Origin: Callorhinus ursinus
Taxonomy: Eukaryota; Chordata; Mammalia; Carnivora; Otariidae
DNA: 64,000 nucleotides
NCBI RefSeq assembly: GCF_003265705.1
Contig: NW_020312848.1
Location: 53,363,642 to 53,427,641, forward strand
Direction of reading: 5' to 3'
The first letter of the stretch is position 1. Every line of letters starts with the position of its first letter. The position numbers were made by a program, and so were the translations under genes. Below the pieces are notes generated by a model. That model saw only the letters and a program-made list of their open reading frames with translations. It did no database searches and was not told the origin of the DNA. This document shows positions 12,836 through 26,296 of this stretch, in pieces.

Positions 12836-13762
12836 GCTAACAGCTTTATCGAATTATAATATATATGCCATAAAATTCACCCACTTTAAGTGTACAATAA
12901 TTTTTAGCATATTTAGTGTATTTTCAGAATCGTGCAGCCATCAACAAAAGCTAATCTTAAAACATTTCCAGTACTCCAAAAAGAAACCTCATGTCCCTTA
13001 GAATCACTTATTTCTCAACCCCAGCCTTAGAGACACTAATCTTCCTGTCTCTATATATTTGCCCAATTTGGACATTTTATACAAGTGGAATTATGCAATA
13101 TGTGTCCTTTCATGTCTGGCTTCTTTCACAGAGCATAATGTTTTGAGGCTCATCAATGTTGTAGATGTATCAGTACTTTCTTTTTATTGCTTAATAGTAT
13201 TCCATTATATAGATATAACACACTTTGTTTATTCATTCACCAGTTGTTGGGCATTTGGATTTTTCCACCTTTTGGTACTTGTGGATAGTACTTCTATAAA
13301 CATTTACATTTGTGTGGGCATATGTTTTTGTTTCCCTTGGGTAGAAACCTAGATGTGAAATTGCTGGGCTATGGTAATTCCATATTTCACATATTAAGGA
13401 ACTGTCATACTATTTTCCTATAAAGTGGCTACACCATTTTATGATCCCACCATTAGTGCATCAAGGTTTTAATTTCTTCAAGTCCTCATCAACATTTATT
13501 ACCTCTTATTGAACATAATAATTCTAGTGGGTGTGAAGTGATACCTTATTGTGGTTTTGATTTGCATTCCTAATGATGTTGAGTATTGTTTTATGTGCTT
13601 ATAGAACATTAAAATAGCTTCTTTAGAGAATATCTATTTAGATGCTTAGCTTATTTTAAAATTGAATTTTCTTTTTATTATTGAGTTGTAAGAATTCTTC
13701 TAGATATAAGTCACTTACCAGATATATGATTTGTAAATATTTTCTCCACTATGTGGGTTGTC
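12836..13762 (-). mobile_element. Old L1 fragment (L1MB/L1MC-like), minus strand
   Basis: It starts with the typical 3' end in reverse (taacagctttatcgaattat ... cataaaattcacccactt) and continues through reverse ORF2/3' UTR text with stops in every frame. The 97-codon frame at 13059-13352 lies inside it and is antisense to the element. Confidence 0.8.
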
Positions 13763-13950
13763 TTTTTTTTTAAGACTTCATTTGTTTATTTGCGAGAAAG
13801 AGTGAACACAACGGGGGAGGGGCTGAGGGAGAAGGACAAGCGGACTCCCTGCTGAGCGGGGAGCCCGATGCGGGGCTTGATCCCAGGACCCCGAGATCAT
13901 GACCTGCACTGAAGTCAGATGCTTAACAGACTGAGCCACCCAGGTGCCCC
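13763..13950 (-). mobile_element. CAN SINE, minus strand
   Basis: The reverse tail, GA-rich middle and complete head (actgagccacccaggtgccc) are present. It abuts the old L1 and no clear target duplication was found. Confidence 0.88.
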
Positions 13951-14714
13951 CTACACAAACTTTGTTTGATTGAATCTCTTTAAATAGGAGACAGTATTTT
14001 TAACATAATCTTTATTAATATAATTATCACAAGCAGCTAATTATACTTCACATTCTTCTAATGTTAATTTCAATACTAAATGCTAGAAAACATTCAACAG
14101 TTATCGGTCCTACCCAGGTTCTAGACTGAAGTAGATGTAAGCAGATTCAGAAATGCTGCAAATGAATATGTAGATTCAAGGAAAGAAGTCCAACTGATTT
14201 AGGAAGCTCACAGTACAAACATTATGCTATTTTCTCTGGAGCCTACAGCTAGAAGAGATAGAATAAGCAGGGAGGAGCTCATCAGTGCCAAGATGACTCT
14301 CCCAGTTGAAGGCCTTTAGATCCCTGATTAAATAGAGCAAGGTTTACCAGGAAATCCTAAGTAGATGAAATGAGAAGGGCTTAGTAAGATAAAACTATGG
14401 TTGGAGATCAGTACAAGACCAATATGGTACTTGGGAAGGACTAGTTGAGAGCCAGATATGAACCAAAAGGCAAGGAGCCTTTTGACTGAAGATGTTGGGC
14501 CACAGACGGGGTTGCAGAAGGAGTCTGGTATAGGAGCCAAATTCTGCTGACAGCTACATTGCCAAAGATGAAGATCTCTGCCACACTCTTAACAAGGCAA
14601 CAGCAGATTCTGCAGTCAACACTCTGAAGAATACTTCTATCAGGTGGGCTTAAAGGACTCAGTCCTGCTATTGGACATAATGCTAATTCAGAATAATGTT
14701 AGACAAAACTCAGG
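13951..14714. other. Intronic sequence, no feature recognised
   Basis: No repeat or coding frame is supported. The minus frame at 14328-14540 lacks motifs. Confidence 0.4.
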
Positions 14715-14900
14715 GTGTATTCATTCAACAAATATTTAATATTTGCTAGCCATTATACTAGAAGTTAAACCACGAGCACAAGCCAAGATTAAACAAACTC
14801 TGCCTTCATAAAGTTTATAGTCTAAAGAAAGATAAATACAAGCCAGCAGTTTAAAAATCACAATTGTACCATTCACGATTGGGGAAGCATGGGGTTCTAC
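14715..14900 (-). repeat. L2 3' end fragment
   Basis: Attcattcaacaaatattta followed by the gccattatactagaag and cataaagtttatagtcta segments is the reverse of the L2 3' end. Confidence 0.65.
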
Positions 14901-15327
14901 AGAAAAAAATATTAAGAACACTATCCCAAACTCAATGAAGGCGGTAGCATCTGGCACATATGTGGGCTTGTAAAGAGACGTTAGACTGGAAGGAGGTCAG
15001 ATCCTGCAATCTGATTGCAAGATCATATTTAAAAGCGTGATTTTCTGAATCCTAAAATATACATTTTTTTCAAGAAGGAAAACTGTTTTAAAAGAAAACT
15101 CTTAAAAGTTGACTTCATCCTAAATGGCAATTAACTTTATCCTCAATGTTCCTACTCTTGCTTAACCCTCTCACCATACCTACAAAAGCATTATTTCATT
15201 TAGATTTACTAATTTTCTTTTTGTTTAAATAGCATTACTCTTTTGGTACGTATTGAGACTAAATGATTTGCAATTTTTTTAAGTAATTATAATTCAGAAC
15301 ACCTGTGTTTGGGTCTTTTGTCTATAC

Positions 15328-15505
15328 CAGTTATTCCCAATCCTGGGGCACATCAGAATCACCTGGGGAGATTTTTAAACAATACCTATGCCTGAGCCCT
15401 GCCCCAGATCAATTCAGTTAGTCTTTGTCGTGGGGCCTGTGTATGGGTGCCTTATTTTTCCCTTTCCTGTGTGCAGTCAAGCTTGAAAAACACCAGTTTA
15501 CGCTA
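15328..15505 (+). mobile_element. MER5A-type hAT DNA transposon remnant
   Basis: The non-autonomous hAT (Charlie) signature is seen: a ccagttattcccaatcctgg start, acatcagaatcacctgggga, a ctgagccctgccccagatca core, and an inverted ending cttgaaaaacaccagt. Confidence 0.75.
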
Positions 15506-17041
15506 CTATTCTACACTGGCTTTTACTCTATGAAGTTATGGTTAGTGTGAAATTAAGTTCTTCAGTAAAAATACTCTGCTATTAAGAGTTTCCGTGGGGT
15601 GGGGAGAGAAGAGGGTGTACATAATCAGATAGGGTAGCATTAATGTAAATTTTATACAAATTGTACTTTGGCTACTGTTAAGTCTATAAAACAATTAATT
15701 TTTATTTATCATGGAGATTACCCACCCATACTTCAGTGCATTTAAATTTACTTTTTTTTTTTTTTAACTGAAAAGAAACCTACGTGCTGTTTAGGGTAAA
15801 AGACATTCATTATTTCTACTTTAACAGCTATATTGCTCATTATAAAGCTGATAGTGTTTGTAAGAATTTAGACCTGAACTAGTAAAACATTTTCCAGTTG
15901 TACTATGTGGCAAATTGTCCAAATAATTATTGCAAATGCAAACACCATAAAGTGTATTGCCAAGGACACTAGTAGGTTAGATCCTATAAAAGAAACAATT
16001 AGAATCTTGAGGTAAAAATAATAGAAATGAGATGACAGTTATTGAAAAAGGCAGAACTTGCAATATAATAGTTTAAACATAAGTTTGTGGATAATGCTGA
16101 TATTTTAATGTGTTTGGAGTTTATCATGTATAAGAGAATGTTTCATGTAAAAATACCACAACCACATATATTCTGGTCTTCTTTTTTCCTGATTTGGCAT
16201 GTAAGTGAGGGCACTTGCAAGATTGCACTTCCTATCTTTGAGGATCAGCATTTTACAATAGTTTGCTTCATTAATATGTATATAGTGTTGATTTTATGGA
16301 AAAAATTTCTTTTTACACATCTCAATTTACATAAGCTTATTCCGTATGTATAATACTATGGTCAGGATATCTATATAAAGTTCCTACTCTTGCTTATTCT
16401 GCAGATTGCAGATTGCAGAAATCTATAGTCAGGATAATCAAAATAATGGAAAATAAAAATAATGATAGATACAATTATTTAGTACTTTTTAACTCCAATA
16501 ACTCAAATGTTGAATTCCTTCTTTGATTAACTGTAGCTCAACTCCATCTTCACTGAAACAAAGATACAACATGGTGCACCAGTGCAAAGGATGGACCTAG
16601 AAAGATAGGAATGAGACTCTGGGAAGCCAGAGAGGAGCCTGAGAAAGGAGAAAGGCATCCTAAAGAGGTTTGGGGTCAAAGAGAAACTGTTTCTGTGCCT
16701 TTCCTGCATAAGACCCTGTGGCTAGGTAGTGACTGGTATGCCCAAGAATCTACAGGAGGCATATGGAGCATGAGAACCTAATGCAAACATAGGGGAAAGG
16801 CCCATCACTTGAAATTGCTTCAAGTATTGCCCTGTGGCTTTGTTCAGCATGGAACCCTGTTCCACCAGATTTCTTCATGACTGACTCTCTTCACGTCTCT
16901 GATCAACTGTCATTTTTCTCAGTGATGTGCAATCTTTACTCCTTCTTCTGTGGTATTGCATTTTATACTCTCAATTGCATTTACCATTTTCTAACATAAC
17001 TTATTTATTCTTTATGTTAATTACTTATTAATTTTCCCTTC
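15506..17041. other. Intronic sequence, no feature recognised
   Basis: Unique AT-rich DNA with a 14-base T run near 15752. The 88-codon frame at 16087-16353 is a chance frame. Confidence 0.4.
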
Positions 17042-17160
17042 CATTAGACTGTCAGCTAACCAAGGAAAGTAATTGTCATTTTTTCATTAATGTATCTCCA
17101 GTGTTTAGAACAGTACCTGGCACATAGTATGTGCTCAATAACAGTTGTTGAATGCATGAA
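17042..17160 (+). repeat. L2 3' end fragment
   Basis: The sequence runs ttagactgtcagctaa, gtttagaacagtacctggca, tgctcaataacagttgttga: a standard L2 3' end. Confidence 0.7.
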
Positions 17161-17638
17161 GACCCTTTATTCTTTTCTCCAGTCACTGATGGTTTTTGTT
17201 TGTTTATTCTCTATCAGTGCACAAGCTAAAGGACACAGTAAGAACTTTGCTACTGATATCCTGATGATTTTTTTCTTTCAAGTCAACCAAGACACATACT
17301 CTCTCAATCTTGAGGGCACTGGTATCAGAAGGAACCATACTAGTGTAATTTCCATATACCCATCCACAAGGATAAACATTGAGATGCCTGGACTAATCTT
17401 TCTCACTAAGTTAAAACATAAATCTTAGATTTTAAAGGAAGAATTTGGATCAACTAATTACAAAAAGAAATTTCCCTGAGCAGGACCAGAGCAGTAAGAT
17501 GAGTCACCCGTGAAATAGGTATAGGAATACCTAAAAATGCATGCCATCATACATATCTGCTTTTTATATTAAAGATGACCTCTAGCAAAATTAAATAACT
17601 AATATTGATAATGAGAAAAGGGTAAAACCTGTATTTAA

Positions 17639-18042
17639 GGGTGGGAGGGATGGGGTGGCTGGGTGATAGACATTGGGGAGGGTATGTGCTATGGTGAGCA
17701 CTGTGAATTGTACAAGACTGTTGAATCACAGATCTGTACTTCTGAAACAAATAATGCAACATATGTTAAGAAAAAAAAGAAGAAGAAGATAGGAGGGGAA
17801 GAATGAAGGGGAGTAAGTCAGAGGGGGAGACGAACCATGAGAGATGATGGACTCTGAAAAACAAACAGGGTTCTAGAGGGGAGGGGGATGGGGGGATGGG
17901 TTAGCCTGGTGATGGGTATTAAAGAGGGCACATACTGCATGGAGCACTGGGTGTTATGCACAAACAATGAATCATGGAACACTACATCAAAAACTAATGA
18001 TGTAATGGATGGTGATTAACATAACAATAAAAAATTTAAAAA
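17639..18042 (+). mobile_element. Young carnivore L1 3' end, 5'-truncated
   Basis: This is L1 3' UTR only (gatagacattggggagggta ... gatgatggactctgaaaaac ... aataaaaaatttaaaaaaaa). Perfect 15-base duplications aaaacctgtatttaa flank it (17624-17638; 18043-18057). Confidence 0.93.
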
Positions 18043-18440
18043 AAAACCTGTATTTAACCATCCCAAATACAGAAAGAGACAGTAAGTAAAAAATGGTTAA
18101 AAACATAGAAAAGGTTTTTAAACATGAGACTCCCAAAACACAAGCAGAAGTATGATGGTGTTCATAAGTGCCATAAGCAGTTTTTCAAGGCAATAAAGAA
18201 TCTTTCATAAAACATTAGTGGAAAGCATGTTAGGAGAGAAACATTGCGGAAATTATGCTCAACGTTTACAATGACATCAATCTCGTTTCTTATAGTTAGC
18301 AACCTAGTTCATACTTTTCATTAAGTTACTCTGAATACTTTCTGAATTAATATAACTAAAATACTATTCTATCCTTGAACAGGGAGACTAAAGTTCAAAT
18401 TTTCAGCCTAGCAAAGAGTGTACAATTCTTTTCCAACTTT

Positions 18441-18580
18441 TTTTATTGTTTTATTTATTTTTTTATTATGTTAGTCACCATCCAGTACATCATTAGTTTT
18501 TGATGCAGTGTTCCATGATTCATTGTTTCCGTATAACACCAAGTGCTCCATGCAATACGTGTCCTCCTTAATACCCATCA
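18441..18580 (-). mobile_element. Short L1 3' end, minus strand
   Basis: The reverse 3' UTR (attatgttagtcaccatcca ... gttccatgattcattg) lies between ccaacttt repeats at 18433-18440 and 18581-18588. Only about 140 bases were inserted. Confidence 0.8.
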
Positions 18581-18649
18581 CCAACTTTGTTTTTCAAGTT
18601 TGACTTTCACAATTCCATCCATTCTAGGCGATCTAATTGACTAACAAAA

Positions 18650-18990
18650 TCCTCAAGTTGTCCTTTGCACTGCCATTTCCACACATATTTTCTACTCTCT
18701 GTAATACTCCCTGCTTCTTCTCCACCTACCCAAGTTTTACCATTTGAAGGTCAAGTTCATTTTCTCTCTGATGCTCTTCCTAATGAGGGCAGCCTGCATA
18801 ATAGTCCTTTCTTGAATGCCTATTGCTCTGTATCTCCTATGATTTTCTCTGAGTATGTGTTATTCCATTTGGCACACATTACGTTTTCATGTATATAAAT
18901 ATTATTCCTTAACCAAATTCATGCTTGAAGATAGAAGCTACCTAAGAGTGTTCTACATAAAATAAGAACTCTATTATTTCTTTATGAATA
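18650..18990 (+). repeat. Possible degraded L2 fragment
   Basis: The order of motifs (gatgctcttcctaatgaggg, attgctctgtatctcct, ggcacacatt) resembles L2 3' sequence but is weak. Confidence 0.35.
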
Positions 18991-21670
18991 AAGTGCCTTA
19001 CGGAGGCATTATGGTTCAGAGCCATAGGAGATTAAAGAATTTAAATCACAAACCCAGTTTCTCCTATTAAATATTTTCTGGATTTGATCAAATAAATCCC
19101 TTTGCCTAAATTTCTTCTTATGTCAAATGGGGCTGGTGTTGCTTACTACAATGTACAAAGGTGATCTAATGGGAAATAACTTCGTATCACTTAAGAAATG
19201 ATAGATTTAAAACACGTATTCCTTAAGCTTATATAATTAGAAATTTCTAAATAAAAAAACAAGGTAACTTATTAAAGTAGTAAATATCATAGAACTAAAG
19301 TTGTCAATAAGGTATAGTCCATGCATGACATGAAAGTTCGGCCTAGTTTTGTAGCCAAGTTCTAATTAACGTTACAGATCTTTAGATACAAAATTAGACG
19401 AATGAAAGGAATTTCATACCATAAGTGGTCAAGGAATTCCCTAAGAATTGGAGTAATACACACACACACACAATTGACCTTTATAATCATGCCAACATAA
19501 TTTTGAAAAGGATTTCTAAAAATTTAATTTCCTTAGAGGTTACAATTCATCACAGACAAGTATATTTTATTGTACTAAAAAATATAACCCCCCACAATTT
19601 CTCAACAGCTAAGCCTTACCCAGAAAAGGTTTAATTCAGTCTCACAAATAACATTTCAGTGGAACCCATCTCCACTTGTATATTGAAAGTTAACTGGAAA
19701 ACAACAAACTTTAATTTACAGCCAACTTCATTTAAAAACTTCTTAGAAAGTAAAAAAAAAATAAACTATTTACAAATGCTATGCATTACCTACCTCAATA
19801 ATATATTTTTACTTTGGATTGTGACCTTAGCTTTTACATAATAAAGTTCTATAGGATATTAGGAAAATTATAGTAAAACTCTTAATGAAAACTATGAAAT
19901 GTTAGTTGAGGGTGGTAATGTAAGAACTAATTGCTCTATCAGTATAGGGAAGCGTATTATATTTGCCAATAATAAAAATATAATTATGCTAATTTCCTAA
20001 AATATGTTTGTTTCCCAACTCTTACTGCTATAAAAAATAATATAACTTTTAAAGTTTAAAATTTTTTTTTAAAATTGACACATTATAATGTCTGATGACG
20101 GTACTACTTCAGTTTGAGTTTAACATTTTCACAAGATACTTTAAATGCATTTTATATTCTGCAAAATCAGTAATTAGCTGTGAACTAGAAAGTTACCATT
20201 GCTTAAAGTTTTCAAAAGTTAAAGCTCTTGCCTATAAGAATCAATGCAACTGGACCCCTCTGTTATATAGTTTTAAAACATATGTATACGAGAATATGTG
20301 AAGTCTTCATATTCTTCCTGCAACTCTTCTTTCAATCTAAAATTATATCCAAAAAAAATTGTACATACTATTCAATAGAGTGTAGCAGATCCATCACACT
20401 TCCTTTTTGTTAAGTTTTAAGATTAAACATGTAGACACATTGCATTACTCCTCTTAAATACTTTTGTTTTTTGGTTTCCTCTAGGGGAAGACCAGACATG
20501 CAATCCCAAGACAGAGGTGACAGTACTGTATGACTTAATAAAGTTTAGGTTTAGGTACACAGGAGGAATCTGGTAGAGGCAAAAGGCCCAGTCAAGGGAA
20601 GACATTAAGGTAAAGAAAAGCAGATAGGACAGAAGGCAGGCCCAGAATCCACAGGTGTCAGAGTCAGGGAGCACCATATGAGCACTACTACGAATATTGG
20701 CCGTGATCCTGGCCCTGGAAAGAAGGAAGAATGAACGACTCTGTTCTGATCAGTAGACACACAATATTTGCCTCTCATCTTTCATTATTTAGCCTATTAG
20801 ATTTTTCTGGTTCTGGTCCCACTGGTCTGGACTGTGGTATGAAGAAAGCCAAAGGCTAACCCATGAGTATTTATTTTATTTGAGATGTTAAGATTATTTG
20901 ACATTACTTCAAAGTAATATTATGGTGACTCCATGAATCAGCTCTTTAGAAGACTTAGGATAGAAGGAAAGACAATAATGAGAGTATCCCATAGTAGGCA
21001 TGTTAATTTATTTCTCAATTTGATCTGTTGTTGATACCTTGATAACTGAAAGTAACCATCTAAACTTAGATTGTCTATAAGACTGTATAATGGTTAATGT
21101 GTTCATTTCTATATTTAATTTTGAGTTGATTTAGGTAACAAATACGTGGTTATTGCAGGGACAAATTTCCTTTTTTTCTGTTGTTTTTATGATCTAAATA
21201 TAGTCTTCCTATATTTTATCCTATTTTTAATTTTAGAGTAATTTTTATTTTTGATCCAATGAACAATCATTACCTCATGGCCATAGAATATAATATGGGT
21301 ATAGAATTAATAAGAACCAGCAAAAGAGAAATCAGTTATTATTTTGAAGTTTTTTATTTACATCGCAGGGATGATGACTATGATTTTAAACAAAACATAG
21401 AATAAAGGAAGAAGAGTTAGGATTTGAGGAAATATGTAACTTTGGTGTGAGACATTAAGGGAATTAATTTGCCACCTGGATATCCAGATGGAGATGTTCA
21501 GAAGGCATCTGATTTTTAAAGACTGTGAAAACAATGCAAGTACTCATCATTAAAACTGTAGCAAGTAAAATTCATTCTTCAATTATTCAGAAGGTGCTTT
21601 TGGATTTTACTAGGTCTCAGGGTTATCAATGAGAAAACCAGTTGCCTTTAATATTAATTTTAAGGGCTTT
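18990..21670. other. Intronic sequence, no gene recognised
   Basis: AT-rich unique sequence with a short (CA)n at 19457-19470. The stretch 20420-20760 is less AT-rich and has an 84-codon minus frame (20423-20677) without motifs. Confidence 0.4.
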
Positions 21671-21790
21671 TTATATGCAAATCCTTTTATTAGTTACAGT
21701 GGGGAATAATGTTTAGACAAATACATCATTCCTGGCCTCAAGGAACTTGCAGTCCAGTTAGGAAGATGACACACACACAGGTTTTTTAAA
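21670..21790 (-). repeat. L2 3' end fragment
   Basis: The gacaaatacatcattcctgg and cctcaaggaacttgcagtcc segments match the reverse L2 3' region. A short (AC) run ends it. Confidence 0.55.
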
Positions 21791-23592
21791 GTGCAGGGAA
21801 AGGCCTTCATTATAAATGGCACCTTTGTAAACATTTTAACTGAACAGATACAGAGGGCCATATGATGGAAGTCCGCTTCCTTCCAGACATACAAATATAT
21901 GATAAACAGGAAGTCTTTTGTTAAATGTTAATTTCTTTGCCTATAGATAAATTACATCAGATGCAAACACGGTAAACAGCCACCCTTTCATTTAAGGAAA
22001 GCTGTTTTATTTTGTACCCTCGAAATAACTACTCCATAAAAAATATTGCCAGAATTATTTTAATTTAAAGGAAGAATAACAAAGCAATATAAGGGCAGAA
22101 GCAATCCCAGAATAAGGATAAATCAGGAATAGGACTAGGAGTCCTGTTGAACTACATGAGTTTAATGAGATTTGTAAACAAATGCCTTGAATGTCCCTAT
22201 AACTAGCATTGTCTAAAAACTTAACTTGGTTTGCCAAAGTTAGCTTTAAATGTTAGAAAACATATGTTAGAAAACATATGAACTATCTGAAGAATGCCTT
22301 TATTATATGTATAACACACATACACACAAGATAAGGTTTAACTAAAAAGCTCATATATACGGATGTGTGTGTGTAGTTTTTCCACACAAAAAGGCAATGC
22401 ATTTAGAATAATTCAAATATAGATAGGCAGTATTACTTAACTGCTCCCTCTGTTCAGTTTACTAAATAAATTATGAACTGGATTGGCTGTCTCAGTTCTC
22501 TGCACACATTCCTTGATTAGAACAAATAGCTTTTAGTTAAAACTGTACACACACACACACACACACACATTCAAGAAATTTAACATCTATTCAGGTGAAT
22601 TCTGCTTGTCGTTATTGTATTAACCTTTCTACAAAATGATACACTTAGAACCAATTTAAGTTTCAGTTGGTCTATATTACATTTGATTTTTGCAAACCTA
22701 TTTGAAATTTTTCAGTGTCTCGTACAGTTACATTCTTGAGTGAAATTTTATTTAAAAATTAGATATCTAGAAAATAGACTACATAGCTATTCTAAATTAT
22801 TCATTATTTGTCTAAGAGGGTTTCAAAAATTCTAGCAGCTATCGTTTTAGGTAGAATTGAGAAATAAACTGAGTAATCTTCTGAAATATTTTGAATTTTG
22901 TAACTTCTCTTCCCTGGCACCCATAGGAAGTACAGTAATAACAACCATCCCTCCAGTACTCAGAACTCCAGGCTAATGATGGCAGGACTGGGAGAGCTCT
23001 TTACCTAGCTTGCTATTATTCCCTGCAGCTCCTCGAATGTTAGTGCCCGTAGTGCACAGTTCTTGTAAGTGTCATGTCATTCCCCCCGTCAGAGAATCTA
23101 GTTGGCAGTGAGTTTTTTTCTTCTCTGACTTTTGCATTAAAATACTACAAACTAGTTTATTAGTTTACTAGTTAGGACCTCAGGGCAAAAATCTAAAGTT
23201 ATTAGGTTAGTTGACCTGAAAAATAGGAAACAATCACAGAAACAATATGATTCTGCTTAACTTTGTAAGGGTAGGGACGCCAACATTTAATTCAACTGAG
23301 AATCAGAGTAAACAAATGACAAGATAAAAGACATAGAACAATATGAATGGCTATATAAAAGACCTAGAATTCCTGACAGAATACATTACTGAAGAATGCA
23401 ATCTTTCCAGAAGATGATTCAGAAGAGAATATATAACCATTTGGCTTGGGTAGTTTTTAGAATAATTCTGCCTCAAAGCAAAAAATAGAATTAAATGGTC
23501 TTTTCTACAACATATGATTTATTGAAAATGATTCAGAAATCAAGTGTTGTATTAACACTGGAAACAATGATTGAACTTTATTTACACCGAAC
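21790..23592. other. Intronic sequence with a (CA)n microsatellite at 22546-22570
   Basis: A 12-unit AC dinucleotide tract is the only distinct element. An 18-base near-duplicate (atgttagaaaacatatg) occurs in tandem at 22251-22281. Confidence 0.5.
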
Positions 23593-23603
23593 TCAATAGT
23601 CTT

Positions 23604-23802
23604 TTTTTTTTTAAGATTTTATTTATTTATTTGACAGAGAGAGACACAGCCAGAGAGGGAACACAAGCAAGGGGAGTGGGGGAGGGAGAAGCAGGCTTCC
23701 CGCTGAGCAGGGAGCCCAATGCGGGGCTGGATCCCAGGATCCTGGGATCATGACCTGACCCAAAGGCAGACGCTTAATGACTGAGCCACCCAGGTGCCCC
23801 CA
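23604..23802 (-). mobile_element. CAN SINE, minus strand
   Basis: A complete element with the head ending actgagccacccaggtgccc. Perfect duplications tcaatagtctt flank it (23593-23603; 23806-23816). Confidence 0.95.
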
Positions 23803-23816
23803 AAATCAATAGTCTT

Positions 23817-24731
23817 ATACACCTATTAGAATATGTGTGAAAATTACATTTTTTTTTACTGCATCTGAATGTGATTTTTAAAAACTATAATTTTTTCTAT
23901 TGGCAAATACCCAGAAGATTTAAGTTATAACAATACATTATAAAATTATCTGTAAGTATTTATCCTCAAAAGGAGATACTAGTAAAGTGTATTTTTCCCA
24001 ACTTCCTTTCATTATATGGCTTATGAAGCTGACGTTTCCCTGCACAATTCTATGTGATTTGTAATTCCACAGTAATTTTTAAGAATGAGAATAAGCTTGG
24101 GGTTTTTCTTACAGAGTTAAAGTCTATTTGATTTGTATCATGGCTTAAATCTGTAAAACAAATCAGAATACCATCAGTGTTAAATGGGCTATAAAATCTG
24201 TTTCACATAATTAAGAAAAGAATCTACTATTTGGCATGCTTTACAAATATAAATTTGGGCGATATTTTGTCTTTTGGTAATTAAAGGGGTGCGTAAAATT
24301 CAAATCCAGAGCCACACATAGGATAGTCATTGTCTTACGATGTTAGCATTTCATGTCTCTTTGTGATTTGAATAGCGCTTAAGTGCAGCACAGACAGACC
24401 ATTTTCAGACCCCCTCACTTGAGGGGGAAGGAGTAGTAAAATTACCTAAGACAGCTTTGTTTAATGTACAACTGATCTCTATCACCAAACAATGCCGTAT
24501 AACAGTCCAATTTAGGAATTTCTATTTTGTCATAAAAATCTTTAAATAGCAGGATGATATAATTAAGTCTTCAAAATCAGTTATTACTTATATAATAGAT
24601 AATAACAACTACCATGCCATTTACCCAAGTAAAACTATTAGAGAAGCAGAATAAAAACCTGAAAAGATTCGAGACATATGTCTTGAGGAGCTTTTTCTTT
24701 TTTATATAGTGGTGGGGTACAGAGAATGCTT
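23817..24731. other. Intronic sequence, no feature recognised
   Basis: Unique AT-rich DNA; nothing coding or repetitive could be named. Confidence 0.4.
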
Positions 24732-24746
24732 TAAAACAAAGGAATG

Positions 24747-24945
24747 GGGGTGGCTGGGTGACTCAGTCATTAAGCGTCTGTCTTCAGCTCAGGTCATGGT
24801 CCCAGGGTCCTGGGATCAAGCCCCACATCGGGCTCCCTGCTCAGCGGGAAGCCTGCTTCTCCCTCTCCCACTCCCCTTGCTTGTGTTCCCTCTCTCGCTG
24901 TGTCTCTGTCAAATAAATAAAATCTTTTTTAAAAAATTTTAAAAA
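24747..24945 (+). mobile_element. CAN SINE
   Basis: The head is slightly altered (ggtggctgggtgactcag). The body contains gcgggaagcctgcttctcc, shared with the SINE at 33539. Perfect 15-base duplications taaaacaaaggaatg flank it (24732-24746; 24946-24960). Confidence 0.95.
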
Positions 24946-24960
24946 TAAAACAAAGGAATG

Positions 24961-25430
24961 ACCAAAATGCAATGGTGTATAATATATTTTCTTAGAGGAA
25001 AGAGTTATGTAAAATTCAATTTCACCTTCTAGGTATAAAGTGATGATAAGGTGAATTTGTGTGCAGCTATCTTATTTATTTAGTCCAAAAGAACTATTTT
25101 AAGAACTATTTAAAGAAGAAACATGTTGTAGTTTTTTTTTTAAAGTAGTGTTCAACTTATGAACAGGCAATGTTCCAAATTTTTTTGTAACCCAGAAATT
25201 GCTGGAATTTGGGAATCATTTTCCCCTAGCAGCAATAGTATAAATACTAGTTTCTCTGGTTAGTGCCCCAAAGCTTATTGAATCTATAATACAACTAATT
25301 TTGAAACTTTTGTATTAGCCTGGGTCCTGGCAGCATAAATGATAATGAGGAAATAAAGCATTCCTCCCTTAATCTTGAGCATAGGACTAGCCATATAGAA
25401 GATTTTTAAAAGCAATATTTATCACCAATG
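24961..25430. other. Intronic sequence, no feature recognised
   Basis: AT-rich unique sequence. Confidence 0.4.
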
Positions 25431-25680
25431 TCATTTTGAGTATCTATGGAGGGTCATCAACTGGGACAGATCCTTATATATGTTAGCTAATGTAGTTCTC
25501 ACAGCACCTCTGCCAAGTAGAAATTATTAACCCTATTTTGGCCTTTTTAAAAAGGATACAAAATATAATTTATCCAAGTGTACACAGTTAGTAATTAGTT
25601 AGACTGAAAGCCCAAATCTACCCCGCTTTAAAGGGTATGCTGTTTCCATTATGCCTCATTGTTTATGGAATCCACCTTTT
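25430..25680 (-). repeat. MIR, minus strand
   Basis: The atgttagctaatgtagttct, agaaattattaaccctattt, ccaagtgtacacagttagta and gactgaaagcccaaatct segments follow the reverse MIR in order. A (CA)n tract lies at 25688-25725. Confidence 0.65.
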
Positions 25681-26022
25681 CCGCTGAACACACATGCACA
25701 CACACACATGCACACATGCACACACATATATAAAATTTTCAGGCATGGTTTCAAAGTGAAGTGTCAGAGCTTAGAAGATCTTTTAAGTCTATCAGGTCAC
25801 TAAGCAATCAGACCCACCTCAGGGGTCTGCTCCTGAAGTCATTTCTCATTATTCCTATTGGGGTTTTGGGCTAAAAACTTAGAACAGGGACAAGAGTCAC
25901 AATCAGCAAAATTGGAAAAAGTTGAAAAACTAAGTGTCCCAATTCATAATCTTTTTTTTTTTCCTTGCCTAGAGTTTTACTGGCTCAGAGTGCTTGGGCC
26001 CTATAAGAATTTTTATAGGCTT

Positions 26023-26210
26023 GGGGCGCCTGGGTGGCTCAGTCGTTAAGCGTCCACCTTTGGCTCAGGTTGTGGTCCCAGGGTCCTGGGATCGAGCCCT
26101 GCGTCAGGCTCCCTGCTCAGCGGAAGCCTGCTTCTCCCCCTCCCTCTGCTGCTCCCCCTGCTTGTACTCTCTCTTTGTCCAATAAATAAATAAAATCTAA
26201 AAACAATAAT
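26023..26210 (+). mobile_element. CAN SINE
   Basis: A complete element beginning ggggcgcctgggtggctcag. The flanking duplications are aatttttataggctt (26008-26022) and aatttttacaggctt (26211-26225), one mismatch. Confidence 0.95.
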
Positions 26211-26296
26211 AATTTTTACAGGCTTGCAGATGGACTTTGGGTGGGAAGTTCAAGTTTGTGGAGATCCAGAGGATCCATGTAAGAAATGGCATCCAT